A stretch of DNA of 39,972 nt, taken from contig JANXBW010000036.1 in the NCBI GenBank assembly GCA_025060325.1, positions 1 to 39,972 on the forward strand. Direction: 5' to 3'. This document shows, one piece after another, positions 7,912 through 17,780 of this stretch. A program made the translations under genes and the position numbers. Below the pieces are notes generated by a model, which searched no databases, was not told the DNA's origin, and was given only the letters and a program-made list of their open reading frames with translations. The first letter of the stretch is position 1; each line of letters opens with the position of its first letter. This stretch comes from Thermoguttaceae bacterium (GTDB lineage: Bacteria > Planctomycetota > Planctomycetia > Pirellulales > Thermoguttaceae).

Positions 7912-10167
7912 TCATTTTGGTTCCTCGGTGGTGACATCCACTGGGGCTGGCGGGCCATAGTACCGCCTGTAATGATGATAGTAATATCTATCCTCCGTGC
8001 TCCCCAGGAATACTGCTCCAAGAACCCGTACACGTAGCGACCGCAGAATCTCTAAAGCGTCTATCACCCGGTTAAGTCGAGACACATCACGCCTGGCGAC
8101 CATGACCACTCCATCCGCAAATAAGCTGACAAATCGACCGTCAGCAACCGGCAGAATGGGCGGACAATCGATGATGACGTATTCGTATCCGCTGCGGAGC
8201 CGAGCGAAAAATTCCTGCCCCACGCCGTTGAAAAGCCGTGGTATAACGTTCTCATCCCAAGTTCCGCCTGGCAACACGTAAAGCGACGGTTCCTCGCTCT
8301 GCTGAATAGCCTCTTCCAACGCTGCTCGGCCGGAGAGCACCTCGCTAAGTCCAGGTCCCGAAGCCACAGTGAGTACCCGGTCGACTGCCGGTCGCCGCAA
8401 GTCAAAGTCCACCAATAGGGTCGAATGGCCTAACCTGGCAAGACCTAAAGCGAGTTGACAAGCAACAGTCGTCTTGCCCTCGGCGGACTCGGCACTTGTC
8501 ACACAAACGACCCTCAGTGACTGAGTTTCATTTTCCCGAACCAGCCTGGCAACTAAGCTGTTGGCAGACTCGGCTAAAATACCGCGCCACACGCGATACT
8601 TCGGACTTTCCAGTCGGCCGTTTGTCAACATACGGGCTGGTATGTGTGGGATTCTCGCCAAAACCTCAACGCCTAGGTTCTGCGACAGCTCTTCGCTCGA
8701 ACTTACACGACGGCGTCTTACGTCAAGCCAAAGGATACCGGCTACAGGCAACGCCATACCCATAATTGATGCTAATACCGAAAGTTGGACTCTTCGCTCT
8801 TGATCCGGGAGGGTCGGCGTGGTAGCTCGCTGCACAAGCGTGATCCGAGGCCGAGAGCGGAGTTCGATGGCCAGCTTCTGGCGCTCGTCCCCAATTCTTC
8901 GCAACAAGTCCTCCAAGATACGCGTCTCGGCTCGCATCATCTCTACGTCGAGTGACCGACCGCCGAATTTTTCCGCCTCTTGCCGAGCAGCCTCTACCTC
9001 CTTCTCAATTTCCTGTTGTTGCTGAAGCAACACGGACATGCGGAACTTGTGCTCGGCTAGCTCATCCTCAAGCGCTTGCTTACGTCTTCGGCGGAGCTCC
9101 TCTAACAGCTCGCCCCGCCGCTTTTGCAAAAGCTCATTAGCGGTTTTCAATTCCTGTTGATATCGAGCTGCGAACTGCTGAGCAATCTCCGGCCGAGCCG
9201 TCCGGGCTAACTCGCTCAGACGTGATTGAATCGTCTCAATTTGTCCCTGGAGTCTCAAATAAGTCGGGTCATTTCGTGCAAAAACCTCAAGATCCTGATC
9301 GCTCACAGGGATCTTCAAAGCTTCGTTTATCCAGGCTTCGCGGATTTTTAACTCGGCTTGTGCACGAAGGATACTCATCTGGATATTGGCAAGCTCTTGC
9401 CGGAACATACTAAACCGCTGGAGGGCACTTCGTTCGCGGAGATTGAGGGCCTCGGCATCGCTTGTTTGAAGCTGTTCGGCCAGCTGCATAAGGTCATTGC
9501 GACGCTTGCGTAGCTCCGCTTCTTTTTCGCTATAAAGCTGGTCCAAGTCGTCTAAACGTTGGCGGCGCTCGGCTAGCTCGACACTCACGACTTCCTGGAG
9601 ATAAGCGTCAACGACTGCGTTGACGATTGTGGCCGCCTCGTGGGCTTTGCTCGCCGTGAAACTAATTTCCATCAACTCGCTGTTGCCGGGAAACCGAACC
9701 CTCAGCCCTTGCTGAACCCAAGCAACGGGGTCAGGCTCCCGACGAACGCTGTCTAGCTCGGCCACCTGAGGCTGTCGCAGAGCGGCTAACAGCACAAACC
9801 GGCTCAAGAGGTATTGTTGCTGGGTGCTTCGGTAAATCTCGTAAGAGGCGGTTTGGAACGCATTGTCAAAGAGGATTGCCTCAGGATTGGCGGCAATGCG
9901 AAGCAAAGCTGAGGCGGTGAACTTCTGCGGCAAAAGATGATAAGTCGCAAGACCGGCTACTGCTCCGCAAGCTAACCCGACTACGATCACCGCCGCCCAG
10001 TAGCGGCGGAAAGCGTGCCAATATGCCTTGATCGGGCTTGGCCCGACCGGAGCGGGCCCCCACATGCCGCCGTAGGACCCCTCCCACTCCATTAATTCTC
10101 TTGACCGGTAAGGTGCCAGGGTCCCAGACATAGCAGGTTCACGATTAGCGGGAAGCTGTTCAGACAT
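7912..10167 (-). CDS. wzc: Wzc-like chain-length determinant fused to a BY-family tyrosine kinase
   Basis: A 751-residue inner-membrane polysaccharide co-polymerase with a cytoplasmic tyrosine kinase domain. After a 60-residue cytoplasmic N-terminus comes a membrane helix (VIVVGLACGAVAGLATYHLL), a Wzz-type region, a long coiled-coil periplasmic stalk (about 200-430, many Glu/Arg/Gln heptads) and the second helix (LSVLASIMGMALPVAGILWL). The kinase has Walker A SAESAEGKTT (about 558-567), Walker A' VDFDLRRP (about 586) and Walker B VIIDCPP (about 665). A tyrosine-rich tail (DRYYYHHYRRYYG, about 726) follows, as expected for autophosphorylation. The ATG has GAGGT 9 bases upstream. It likely regulates chain length and export through the Wza-like protein and may signal polymer status. 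Confidence 0.94.
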   Translation of the reverse strand: MSEQLPANREPAMSGTLAPYRSRELMEWEGSYGGMWGPAPVGPSPIKAYWHAFRRYWAAVIVVGLACGAVAGLATYHLLPQKFTASALLRIAANPEAILFDNAFQTASYEIYRSTQQQYLLSRFVLLAALRQPQVAELDSVRREPDPVAWVQQGLRVRFPGNSELMEISFTASKAHEAATIVNAVVDAYLQEVVSVELAERRQRLDDLDQLYSEKEAELRKRRNDLMQLAEQLQTSDAEALNLRERSALQRFSMFRQELANIQMSILRAQAELKIREAWINEALKIPVSDQDLEVFARNDPTYLRLQGQIETIQSRLSELARTARPEIAQQFAARYQQELKTANELLQKRRGELLEELRRRRKQALEDELAEHKFRMSVLLQQQQEIEKEVEAARQEAEKFGGRSLDVEMMRAETRILEDLLRRIGDERQKLAIELRSRPRITLVQRATTPTLPDQERRVQLSVLASIMGMALPVAGILWLDVRRRRVSSSEELSQNLGVEVLARIPHIPARMLTNGRLESPKYRVWRGILAESANSLVARLVRENETQSLRVVCVTSAESAEGKTTVACQLALGLARLGHSTLLVDFDLRRPAVDRVLTVASGPGLSEVLSGRAALEEAIQQSEEPSLYVLPGGTWDENVIPRLFNGVGQEFFARLRSGYEYVIIDCPPILPVADGRFVSLFADGVVMVARRDVSRLNRVIDALEILRSLRVRVLGAVFLGSTEDRYYYHHYRRYYGPPAPVDVTTEEPK

Positions 10168-10437
10168 TACCTATCGACCTCTTTGGTTGACTGCGTCTTA
10201 GTACGCCCACCTCGCATCAATACCAAGGATGACCAAACGCCCCTGCAATGCTTGTTCCAAACCGTTTCAGAAAGCCTACCGGCCCATCTGGTACCGGAAA
10301 ATATCAAGGTTGAATTTTCCGCGACCCGCCAGCTCAGCGTCTCTTTAGCCCCACCGGAATCACCTTAACGTTGCCCTATGTAAACAGCAAAACCCCTGCC
10401 GTGAGACCGGTGGTATATCCACCAGATATTCGCGCCA

Positions 10438-11619
10438 TTACCTACGGGAACGGCTGCGGCGTTTCGGGGACGATCGAGCAACAGAGGATGGCGCAGGCCG
10501 ACCGGTTTCACGTGCTGGCTGCTCGGGAGTATCGTTTTCCTTTTGTCTCCGCGACTCCATCAACGGCAAAGGCGCAGGTTCGGCAACCGGGATTAGTACT
10601 TTATCAAGCCACCACATTTCCGCCGACAGCAACGCCAAGGCCACTGGTGCCATAAGCCAACCAGCTAGATCGTGAAATACAAAATCCGCAAGTTGCGGTG
10701 TTGTTAATTCGTGAAGGACACCCGTCAAAGTGATTCTGAAGACATTTGCCGCCACTGCAATCACGGGCGCACTGATTACCATAATAACTCGGTCAAGCAG
10801 CGGCCGGCGAACAATGAACGCAGCCCCCACGCAAACGGCAAAAAAGAGCACCATCATCCGAAGACCGGAACAAGCTTCGACGACACCCAGCTCGCCGTCC
10901 GTCAACACGATAATGTTTCCTCGGGCGATCGCCGGAACACCCATGACCTGGAGTAAATAAGTGCTTGCGATCGTACCGATCCGTTGAAGCGGATGGCGCA
11001 GTCCGTCGGCTATCGCTCCCGGCAACGGGATCATAAAGACAAGAAAAACAATTGCAGGCCAAGACCAGGCCAAAGCCCGCCATCCGCCAGCTAACAAGGC
11101 TATCCCCACTAGCGCTGGGATGAGCGATGCCGGCTCAAGTAGCCGGACATAATAGGCGTAAGACACATACCTGCATAACCAGGAAACAACCAGAAAAGCA
11201 ACCCCTAGGCAAAAAGCGCCGGTGGTCACGTTGAATGGCTTGTCCCGAAAGTCCTTCCACCTAAGCGCAAGAAGAACTGCAGAAAAAATCGGCACAAAAA
11301 AACCATGGCCGTAGTCTGCTTCTTTCCACCAGCGGACAGCTAGTCCGAAGAGAGGTTGCCAATAAGCCCAGACCAATACCGCGACGATCGCAATCCAGGC
11401 TGCGGCGGTAACGATTGGGCCCGGCCCTTTAAGCAACACGGTCCGCAGCCATCCTGCAAGCGGCCCCTCGGCCAAAGCTGCCGTCGCGAACGAGGTACCG
11501 CCCCTTTCCTCTGCCCCCGACTGTACACGCGTTACCTCAGCACTACTCGGAGACGCCACCTGCCAAGCCCTCTCTGCTATGCCTGCCGCCAACCTTCGGC
11601 AGCTCACCGGGGTTACCAC
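10438..11619 (-). CDS. xrt: Exosortase (XrtU-like; cysteine membrane protease/transpeptidase)
   Basis: Polytopic exosortase that cleaves C-terminal sorting signals of exported proteins. The catalytic triad is intact: Cys250 in EACSGLR, Arg295 in ANVFRITLTG and His316 in FHDLAGW. Other family marks are YGHGFFVPIFSAVLLALRW (about 103-121) and FMIPLPGAIADGL (about 195). About eight hydrophobic segments are present. The listed start is a GTG at 11619; the first 60 residues are hydrophilic and variable, so the real start could be later. It sits between the TPR gene (45 bases upstream) and the wzc gene. I assign it to the Planctomycete-type exosortase from context and partner order; the subtype is inference. 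No protein with an obvious C-terminal sorting signal is encoded in this window. Confidence 0.93.
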   Translation of the reverse strand: MVTPVSCRRLAAGIAERAWQVASPSSAEVTRVQSGAEERGGTSFATAALAEGPLAGWLRTVLLKGPGPIVTAAAWIAIVAVLVWAYWQPLFGLAVRWWKEADYGHGFFVPIFSAVLLALRWKDFRDKPFNVTTGAFCLGVAFLVVSWLCRYVSYAYYVRLLEPASLIPALVGIALLAGGWRALAWSWPAIVFLVFMIPLPGAIADGLRHPLQRIGTIASTYLLQVMGVPAIARGNIIVLTDGELGVVEACSGLRMMVLFFAVCVGAAFIVRRPLLDRVIMVISAPVIAVAANVFRITLTGVLHELTTPQLADFVFHDLAGWLMAPVALALLSAEMWWLDKVLIPVAEPAPLPLMESRRQKENDTPEQPARETGRPAPSSVARSSPKRRSRSRR

Positions 11620-11664
11620 GGGGTTCCAAAATCCCCTCTGAAAGTTTTCGCTTCCATGCCCCGT

Positions 11665-14600
11665 CTAAACTTCAATCGTCAAGGTGCGTGGACAAACGCC
11701 TCTGTGCGGGCCTCCCACAAGCAACATCGTCCAAAGGGCAGGTTTGTGCACGCGTGAAACCGGACTACGCTCTTTACGCGGCGGCTCCGATGGACTTCCT
11801 GCCCTCGAACCTTGTAAGTCCTTCTTCAACTGAGCATAAACATCCCGATCAGAGGGGGCAAGTGCTTGGACCCGAAGGCCCAGCTTTTCCGCCTCTCGAA
11901 GCGCCTTTTCCGCCGCCCCGTGCTGACCGGACGCATGCAAAAGTTGTGCCTGGCGGAGATAGAGAATAGGCAGGGGTGAATCGGCAATTGCCTCGTTTAT
12001 TACCTTCATGGCTTCGCGCCACTGCCCTTTAGCCATAAGCACCTGGGCAAAAGTGTCAAGCACTTCGGGCCGCGGGCCGGCAGAATCAAGGGCCCTTTCT
12101 GCAAGCTGCTCTGCCTCATCAAGACTTTTGCGGAGAATGGCCAAAGTCACTGCCAAATTATTAAGTCCAATGAAATTCTCCGGCTCCTTGGCGACCAGTT
12201 CCCGATAGAGCCGTTCCGCCTCCACATAATCTCGCCTCAGAAGTGCCAGTTCCGCCTCCACAAGCATAAGCGGGACTGCCCCGACATTCTTTGCTCGCGC
12301 TTTTTTCACTGTCTCTCGTACGACGTCCCATTCCTTAGCCTCCTCGCCTAAGCCTGTTACCAGGGCGGCAAGCACCATTGGCAGGAATTCCGGCGTTGCT
12401 TGCTCTCCCCATTTGGCAAGCAGATCCAAGGCTTCCTGCGTCCGCCCACGTCTTGCAAGGAAACTCGCCAAGGCCAACTCAGCGTCGGCACTACGATCCG
12501 GCGGGACTTCCGCGGCGAATTTTCTAAAAAGCGATTCCCCTTCTCGCTCTAGCGCAGAGGCACCTTCCGGATTCCCCTTCTCCTGCAACAGAAGGCTTAG
12601 TCGCATGAGGGAAGCCGAGACAAGTCCCGACCGAACATGCAACTGCGACCCCTGCGGTTCGGTGCCTTGGCTTTGTCCCGATTCGTCTTCAGCGAGATAA
12701 TCATTCAACCGAGCAATCGCTTCTTGTATTCGTCCACGCCGTGCGTGAATCTCTGCCAAGATATCCACCGTTTCGAACGATTTAGGTGCGATGGTCTCTA
12801 ACCGTCGACCCCAAATCTCCGCCTCCGCCAAATCATCGCGAGCAAGCAAAAGCCGCACGTAAAACGCAACATATTCGGGATTATCCGCCCGGCCAGCCAG
12901 TAATGTACGCATTTGCTGGACAGCTTTCTGAACATCGCCGGACGCAAGGTAGAGCCGAGCCAATACGTAACGGTCCGCTGGTTGTGAGACATCCGCCTTC
13001 TCAATCAAGCTCTCCAAAATCCGCTGAGCCTGCTCCCGCATTTTTCGCTGTGGATGCTGAGCCAAAAGGAGCGCTTGGACTCGGCGGTCCGCGGGCGTCA
13101 CCACAGACTCATGAAGGTTTGGCTCGAGCACTGTCAATCCCCGGGCGATACTCCGATAATCACCCCGCCGAGATAACACAAAGGCCAAAGTTCGGCGAGC
13201 CCAGCGGATATCCGTGTCCCCTTGCTCTTTGCTGCCTCCCACCAACTTTTCTAGTTGCTCAGCAGCCAAATCCGTCTTGCCTACCAGGAGATAAAACTCT
13301 CCGGCTGCGCGAATCACGGCCGGGTTGGTAGGGTCCCCGGCCAAGGCTTCTTGGTAAACCTTCTCCGCGTCTTCGAAACGGCCAAGAAGTGTGTAGCAGT
13401 GGGCCAGAGCCAAAGGCCCAAGGCCTTTAACCAGAGTCGATTGCGCTTCGGCCAGCGCTTGCTGAGCTTTCTCAGCTTGGCCAGTTACACCGTAAAAACG
13501 CACAAGCGCCACCCAAGCATCAACTGCCTGTGGATTAAGCTGTAAGGCAATGCGATGTTCCCGTTCTGCGTCGGCGATCATAGCGTCCGCCTGGGCCGTC
13601 CGGCCCTCCGCCCTCGCCCGCAATCCCAAAATTGCCAGCACCTGCCCCAACCATACCCGGTCTTGGTAGTCATTGGACGCGGCTGCACTCTGTCGAGCAA
13701 GTTCTAAGGCCCGATCGAACTCCTGCAAACGTAAAGAAATTTCCGACGCCAAACGCACTAGCTCGCCGGTGAAGGGTGCCCGCAGCTCTTCAAGTCGCCG
13801 CAGCACTCGGTCAGCCTCTGTGTACCGTTGGCGCTCATAAAGGAGCTGGAGAAGTCGCCTAATAACCCGCGGATTGTCTTCTCCCAAGTCAAATGCCCGT
13901 TGATAATAACCCAGGGCTTGCTCGGGATCGTTTTGCCGCTCTGCAATCTCGGCCAAGAGAAGGGGAACACGAGACCAGGCGGGCCGCAAGGCTGCCGCCT
14001 GCATCAGGAGGTTCCGTGCCTCCCCAAAGCGATCCTCTTTTCCGAGTACTGATCGAAGAACCAGCTCAACGGCCCGGCCGTAGTGCCATAAAGCACCTCG
14101 CCCTTCAATTTGTTCAATTTCCGTCACAACCTGGCCTAAAGCCTCTTGATCAGCTGCCCGCAAAGCCAGGTCAAACAACAGGATTCTGGCCCGAAGATTA
14201 TGGGGCAGAAGTTTCGCTGCTTCGAGGCAATAGCGCCTTGCACTTCCAAATTCGTTTAGTTGCATCAAGAAGGCCCCGAGACCCACTAGAAGTTGGCCGC
14301 GCTCCTCATCCGGCCAGTTAGGAAGATTCTCCCCGAGAGCCCGTACCGGCTCTACTGCTTTATCTCCCAACTTTTCCACAAGGTAGTGAGCGCGGGCCAA
14401 TCGCAAGCGTGCTGAGTCACCCAAACGCGTCTCGGCATTTGCTAGGATTTCCTCAACACGCTCGAACTGGCGCTGACGCCGCTCAAACGCCGCCTCAGCC
14501 AACCAAACTTCGAGCTCCTGCGGCCATTTTTCCTTAGCCTCCTGAAGCGCCTGGCGGGCTTCGTCCAGCTTCCGCTGCCCGACAAGAATTTCCACCCACA

Positions 14601-16089
14601 GCAGTGCCGGGCGCCAATCGTCGGCAGCGGCCTTTCGAAGCGCGAGTGCAAGTTGTTCGGCCTCCGCCCAACGCGCCTCGGTTTGGGGCGCCACTAGATT
14701 GTGCAACACCAGTAAGCTTAGCAACTGAAGGCCTGCCTCGACGGAATTGCCCCCCAGGGCGAAGGCGTGCCGCGACTCCTGAATTGCCGCCTCGGTTTGT
14801 CCCAAAGCAGCCAACGCGCTAGCGACCCCAAGTCGCGCTGGGACCCAAAACGGATCAGCATTTATCGCTCGTCGAAACGCCAAAAGCTGCTCATCTCGGT
14901 TGCCGAGTTGGCCTTCCACCACCCCAAGCCAAAAGTCAACATACTTGACGTGCTCTGCTTCCGCCGCTAGCGTGCCGCGGGCCCGCCGCAGCCACTGCCG
15001 AGCAAGTCGCCATTCCCCCCGCTCAACCGCCAACCGCCCACGAATGTACTCAATAAGACCTGGCGAAAACCGTTCTTTCTCTAAGGCACTGATTAGCTCT
15101 TCGGCCCGCTGGAGTTCCTTCGCCTCAACATAAAGGTTGGCCAAGTGCCAGCGAATTTGAGCATTTGTTGGGTCCAACTTAGCGGCGGCCTGAATCGTGC
15201 TGATCGCCTCCGCCGTCCGACCAGCGGCCACCTCGACATTAGCCTTGACCTGATAGGCCTGAAGCAACCGGGGCGCAAGCTCCACCGCCGCCTGAGCAAA
15301 CCGCAGTGCTCGGTCGAAGTCCCGAAGCTCCCGAGCACACTCGGCCGCCACCATCAGAGCAGGCACATTTTTCCGGTCCAGCTGAAGAGCCTTCTCCGCA
15401 GACTGCAAAGCTTCCTGAAACCGACGGCGGCTTCGCAAATAATCCGCCCGAAGCGCCCAAGCCGTACACGAATGTGGCATCTTGGCTACAAGCTCGTCGA
15501 GTACTCCCTGGGCCTCGTCCGGCCGACCTAACCTTCTGTCCAAAAGTTCCGCTAATTGAACATAAGTCTCTGGTCGGTGCGGAGATTTAGCGATTACTTT
15601 TCGGAAAAGGGCCTCTGCCTGTGGATAATTCCCTAAGCCGACTTCGCATTGAGCTAATTTTTCCAGGAGCTCTATATCCTCCTGTTTTTGTCCTCTTTGG
15701 AGGAATTCGATATGCTCTTTGGCATCCCGATACCGGCCAATTTGCAACGCTACGTCAACAAGCCGATGCCGTACCTCGGTGCGATCCGCATCGGTCCTGA
15801 GAACGCGCTCCAAAACGCCGTAAGCTCCGCCGGCATGCCCGATATCAGCAAGAAAAAGACCATACTCGGCTAAGACGTCAACATCCTGCCCGCGGACGTC
15901 TAAGTACATTTGGTAAAACCGAAGGGCACTTCCCGCATCCTTCGCCTCACGGGCCTCGCGGGCTTCACGCAAAAAGAGAGTGGCGTTCCGGCGCATCTGA
16001 TACCCGTGGAGGAGGTGCACGCCACCTGCGAGAATGAGCGTAACCACTAGGAAAATCAACAAAAAACGAAAATTGACCTGCCGCTTCAT
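11665..16089 (-). CDS. Giant membrane-anchored TPR protein of the exosortase/EPS locus
   Basis: A 1,474-residue protein made almost wholly of tetratricopeptide repeats. An N-terminal signal anchor (FLLIFLVVTLILAGGVHLLHG, about 7-27) is followed from about residue 35 to 1430 by helix pairs with TPR spacing, e.g. PEAYVQLAELL-like blocks, DPTNAQIRWHLANLYVE and DPTNPAVIRAAGEFYLL. The end is short, basic and Pro-rich, without a sorting signal or second helix. It probably projects into the periplasm as a scaffold. Large TPR proteins such as PrsT are regular members of exosortase/EPS loci in other bacteria, with a presumed role in assembling the export or sorting complex. Here it sits between the WecA-like gene (101 bases upstream) and the exosortase. 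Its specific partner is unknown. Confidence 0.9.
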   Translation of the reverse strand: MKRQVNFRFLLIFLVVTLILAGGVHLLHGYQMRRNATLFLREAREAREAKDAGSALRFYQMYLDVRGQDVDVLAEYGLFLADIGHAGGAYGVLERVLRTDADRTEVRHRLVDVALQIGRYRDAKEHIEFLQRGQKQEDIELLEKLAQCEVGLGNYPQAEALFRKVIAKSPHRPETYVQLAELLDRRLGRPDEAQGVLDELVAKMPHSCTAWALRADYLRSRRRFQEALQSAEKALQLDRKNVPALMVAAECARELRDFDRALRFAQAAVELAPRLLQAYQVKANVEVAAGRTAEAISTIQAAAKLDPTNAQIRWHLANLYVEAKELQRAEELISALEKERFSPGLIEYIRGRLAVERGEWRLARQWLRRARGTLAAEAEHVKYVDFWLGVVEGQLGNRDEQLLAFRRAINADPFWVPARLGVASALAALGQTEAAIQESRHAFALGGNSVEAGLQLLSLLVLHNLVAPQTEARWAEAEQLALALRKAAADDWRPALLWVEILVGQRKLDEARQALQEAKEKWPQELEVWLAEAAFERRQRQFERVEEILANAETRLGDSARLRLARAHYLVEKLGDKAVEPVRALGENLPNWPDEERGQLLVGLGAFLMQLNEFGSARRYCLEAAKLLPHNLRARILLFDLALRAADQEALGQVVTEIEQIEGRGALWHYGRAVELVLRSVLGKEDRFGEARNLLMQAAALRPAWSRVPLLLAEIAERQNDPEQALGYYQRAFDLGEDNPRVIRRLLQLLYERQRYTEADRVLRRLEELRAPFTGELVRLASEISLRLQEFDRALELARQSAAASNDYQDRVWLGQVLAILGLRARAEGRTAQADAMIADAEREHRIALQLNPQAVDAWVALVRFYGVTGQAEKAQQALAEAQSTLVKGLGPLALAHCYTLLGRFEDAEKVYQEALAGDPTNPAVIRAAGEFYLLVGKTDLAAEQLEKLVGGSKEQGDTDIRWARRTLAFVLSRRGDYRSIARGLTVLEPNLHESVVTPADRRVQALLLAQHPQRKMREQAQRILESLIEKADVSQPADRYVLARLYLASGDVQKAVQQMRTLLAGRADNPEYVAFYVRLLLARDDLAEAEIWGRRLETIAPKSFETVDILAEIHARRGRIQEAIARLNDYLAEDESGQSQGTEPQGSQLHVRSGLVSASLMRLSLLLQEKGNPEGASALEREGESLFRKFAAEVPPDRSADAELALASFLARRGRTQEALDLLAKWGEQATPEFLPMVLAALVTGLGEEAKEWDVVRETVKKARAKNVGAVPLMLVEAELALLRRDYVEAERLYRELVAKEPENFIGLNNLAVTLAILRKSLDEAEQLAERALDSAGPRPEVLDTFAQVLMAKGQWREAMKVINEAIADSPLPILYLRQAQLLHASGQHGAAEKALREAEKLGLRVQALAPSDRDVYAQLKKDLQGSRAGSPSEPPRKERSPVSRVHKPALWTMLLVGGPHRGVCPRTLTIEV

Positions 16090-16190
16090 GCTGTGTCCTT
16101 ATCGTCTTATTGCCTCTTACTGAGAGAAGTTGCCCCCTCTCCCATCCGAAGTAGGTCAGCTCGTTGGCGTTGCGGCTCTGGTGGGGAGAT

Positions 16191-17780
16191 CTATCGGGGA
16201 AATTTACGGGACACGTGGGCGGTAGACGTCGCCCCCAGGCCACCTTTGCATACGGTGCTTCCCACTTTTGCAAAGTCGTTGCGGCTTTTGATGGGCCTTA
16301 CTTTCTCCAGCTCGTCGCCAATCCGCCGCTCGAGTACTTTCGCGTACTGGAAAAGATGCGCGGCCACCTGCCCGTCGCCGTCTCCCCGACGCCTACCCTC
16401 GCAACAAAGTGCGCCAACCTCTTGCCCGCCAACGAAAAGCGGAACACTTAGTTGAAACCGGCAGTTCTGGTTTTCGCCGTCTTCGCTGCTTGCCTCCGGC
16501 CACCGGGCGTGGAAGGATTCTCCTACCGACGGGATGTTGACGTCAAGCCGTAAACGTTCGAGCCCCAGCGGGATAAGCTCAGCCCGAATCTCGTCCCAAA
16601 CGCTTTCCCAGTCGACTTGACCCTGAATATGTACGGCTACATCTTCGTGATGTGGATGCGCCGGCTTTTGGCCCAGAGCTGCCAAAAGCAACCGTCGCAT
16701 GACCCGGAAAAGCAGGTAAAGCTCCCCACGTCCAAATAGGTCACCGGCAACCAATATTGCTACAACACAGGCCACTGCCAAAACCGCGATCCAATCGTTG
16801 CTCCACATTACACTCCCCAGAGCACCGGCCGCACAGATAATCGCGATTCCCCCAGTGACGAAAAGAAGGAGATAATTTGACCCCAATCGCTCCAGAATGC
16901 GGTGATGGATATGTGCACGATCCGTGCTGTAAATACTTCGACCTGTAAGTGTCCGCCGGAGAATAGCAGCAAGTGAGTCAATAATCGGAATGGCCCACAA
17001 AGCAAGAGGTGCCGCCAAAAGCAGCGTACCTGCACCCTTAAGAGAAGCTTTGATCGACAACGCACCGATAACCAAACCGATGAGCATGCTACCAGCGTCG
17101 CCCAAAAACATCTTTGCCGGTGGTAAGTTGAAGACAAGAAAACCTGCTAGCGCCCCGGCAAAAGCACAAGCGACTAGCGCTACCTCCAATCGACCCGCTC
17201 CAGCGGCCATGGCGGCCAGACCAACGGTCATAATTAACCCGATGGTTCCTGCGAAACCATCGGCACCATCCAGAAGATTTACCGAGTTAATAGCTCCCAC
17301 AAACCAAAAAACCACGAAGGGAACCGCGAGAATTCCTAGATCAAACGTCCACCCGAAGAGGTTGATCCGATTGAAGTAGAAACCAAGACTGACAAGAATG
17401 CCCGCCGCCAAAAGCTGCCCTAGCAACTTATGCCGGCCCCGAAGTTTACGCCAGTCATCCACAAGGCCAAGTATTACAATCCACAAGCTGGCAGCCAGCA
17501 AAGGTAAGAGAGAAAGATCCTCGACCACCTCGCCAATTACACTCGGTCCTCGGAAGCTATAAACGACAAGAAGGCAAAGAAGCGTTCCGGTTAGAACAGC
17601 GACCCCGCCACCCAAAGGGGTGGGCCGAGGATGGGTCTTCCGTCGCCCGTCCGGTTGATCCACAAGGCCCCACCGCGTTGCCAATCGGCAAACAATTGCA
17701 GCCGTGACTGCCGAGAAAAGAAAACCCAAAACAGCGACAAGAACCCCCTGAGGAGCCAACTGGAAAAGTGTGGAATTCAC
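16191..17780 (-). CDS. wecA: WecA/MraY-like undecaprenyl-phosphate sugar-1-phosphate transferase with C-terminal extension
   Basis: Integral membrane enzyme that should start glycan synthesis by moving a sugar-1-phosphate (GlcNAc-like) from UDP to undecaprenyl phosphate. The family signatures are all present: RKTHPRPTPLGGGVAVL (about 47-63), GLVDDWRKLRGRHKLLGQL (Asp-Asp pair), NSVNLLDGADGFAG, PAKMFLGDAGSMLIGL and the HIHH-type loop STDRAHIHHRILERLG. About eleven hydrophobic segments are visible. The core ends near residue 360; the remaining roughly 165 residues form a soluble domain (VHIQGQVDWESVWDEIRAEL... LSVPLFVGGQEVGALCCEG) that resembles a GAF-like fold by pattern and is absent from ordinary WecA. 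It is the first gene of the minus-strand EPS/exosortase run, so its promoter should lie in the gap upstream. Confidence 0.92.
   Translation of the reverse strand: MNSTLFQLAPQGVLVAVLGFLFSAVTAAIVCRLATRWGLVDQPDGRRKTHPRPTPLGGGVAVLTGTLLCLLVVYSFRGPSVIGEVVEDLSLLPLLAASLWIVILGLVDDWRKLRGRHKLLGQLLAAGILVSLGFYFNRINLFGWTFDLGILAVPFVVFWFVGAINSVNLLDGADGFAGTIGLIMTVGLAAMAAGAGRLEVALVACAFAGALAGFLVFNLPPAKMFLGDAGSMLIGLVIGALSIKASLKGAGTLLLAAPLALWAIPIIDSLAAILRRTLTGRSIYSTDRAHIHHRILERLGSNYLLLFVTGGIAIICAAGALGSVMWSNDWIAVLAVACVVAILVAGDLFGRGELYLLFRVMRRLLLAALGQKPAHPHHEDVAVHIQGQVDWESVWDEIRAELIPLGLERLRLDVNIPSVGESFHARWPEASSEDGENQNCRFQLSVPLFVGGQEVGALCCEGRRRGDGDGQVAAHLFQYAKVLERRIGDELEKVRPIKSRNDFAKVGSTVCKGGLGATSTAHVSRKFPR

Noticed and set aside
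12786-13331. 181-codon plus-strand frame inside the TPR gene
   Set aside because: Antisense shadow of a long, GC-rich, clearly coding TPR gene.
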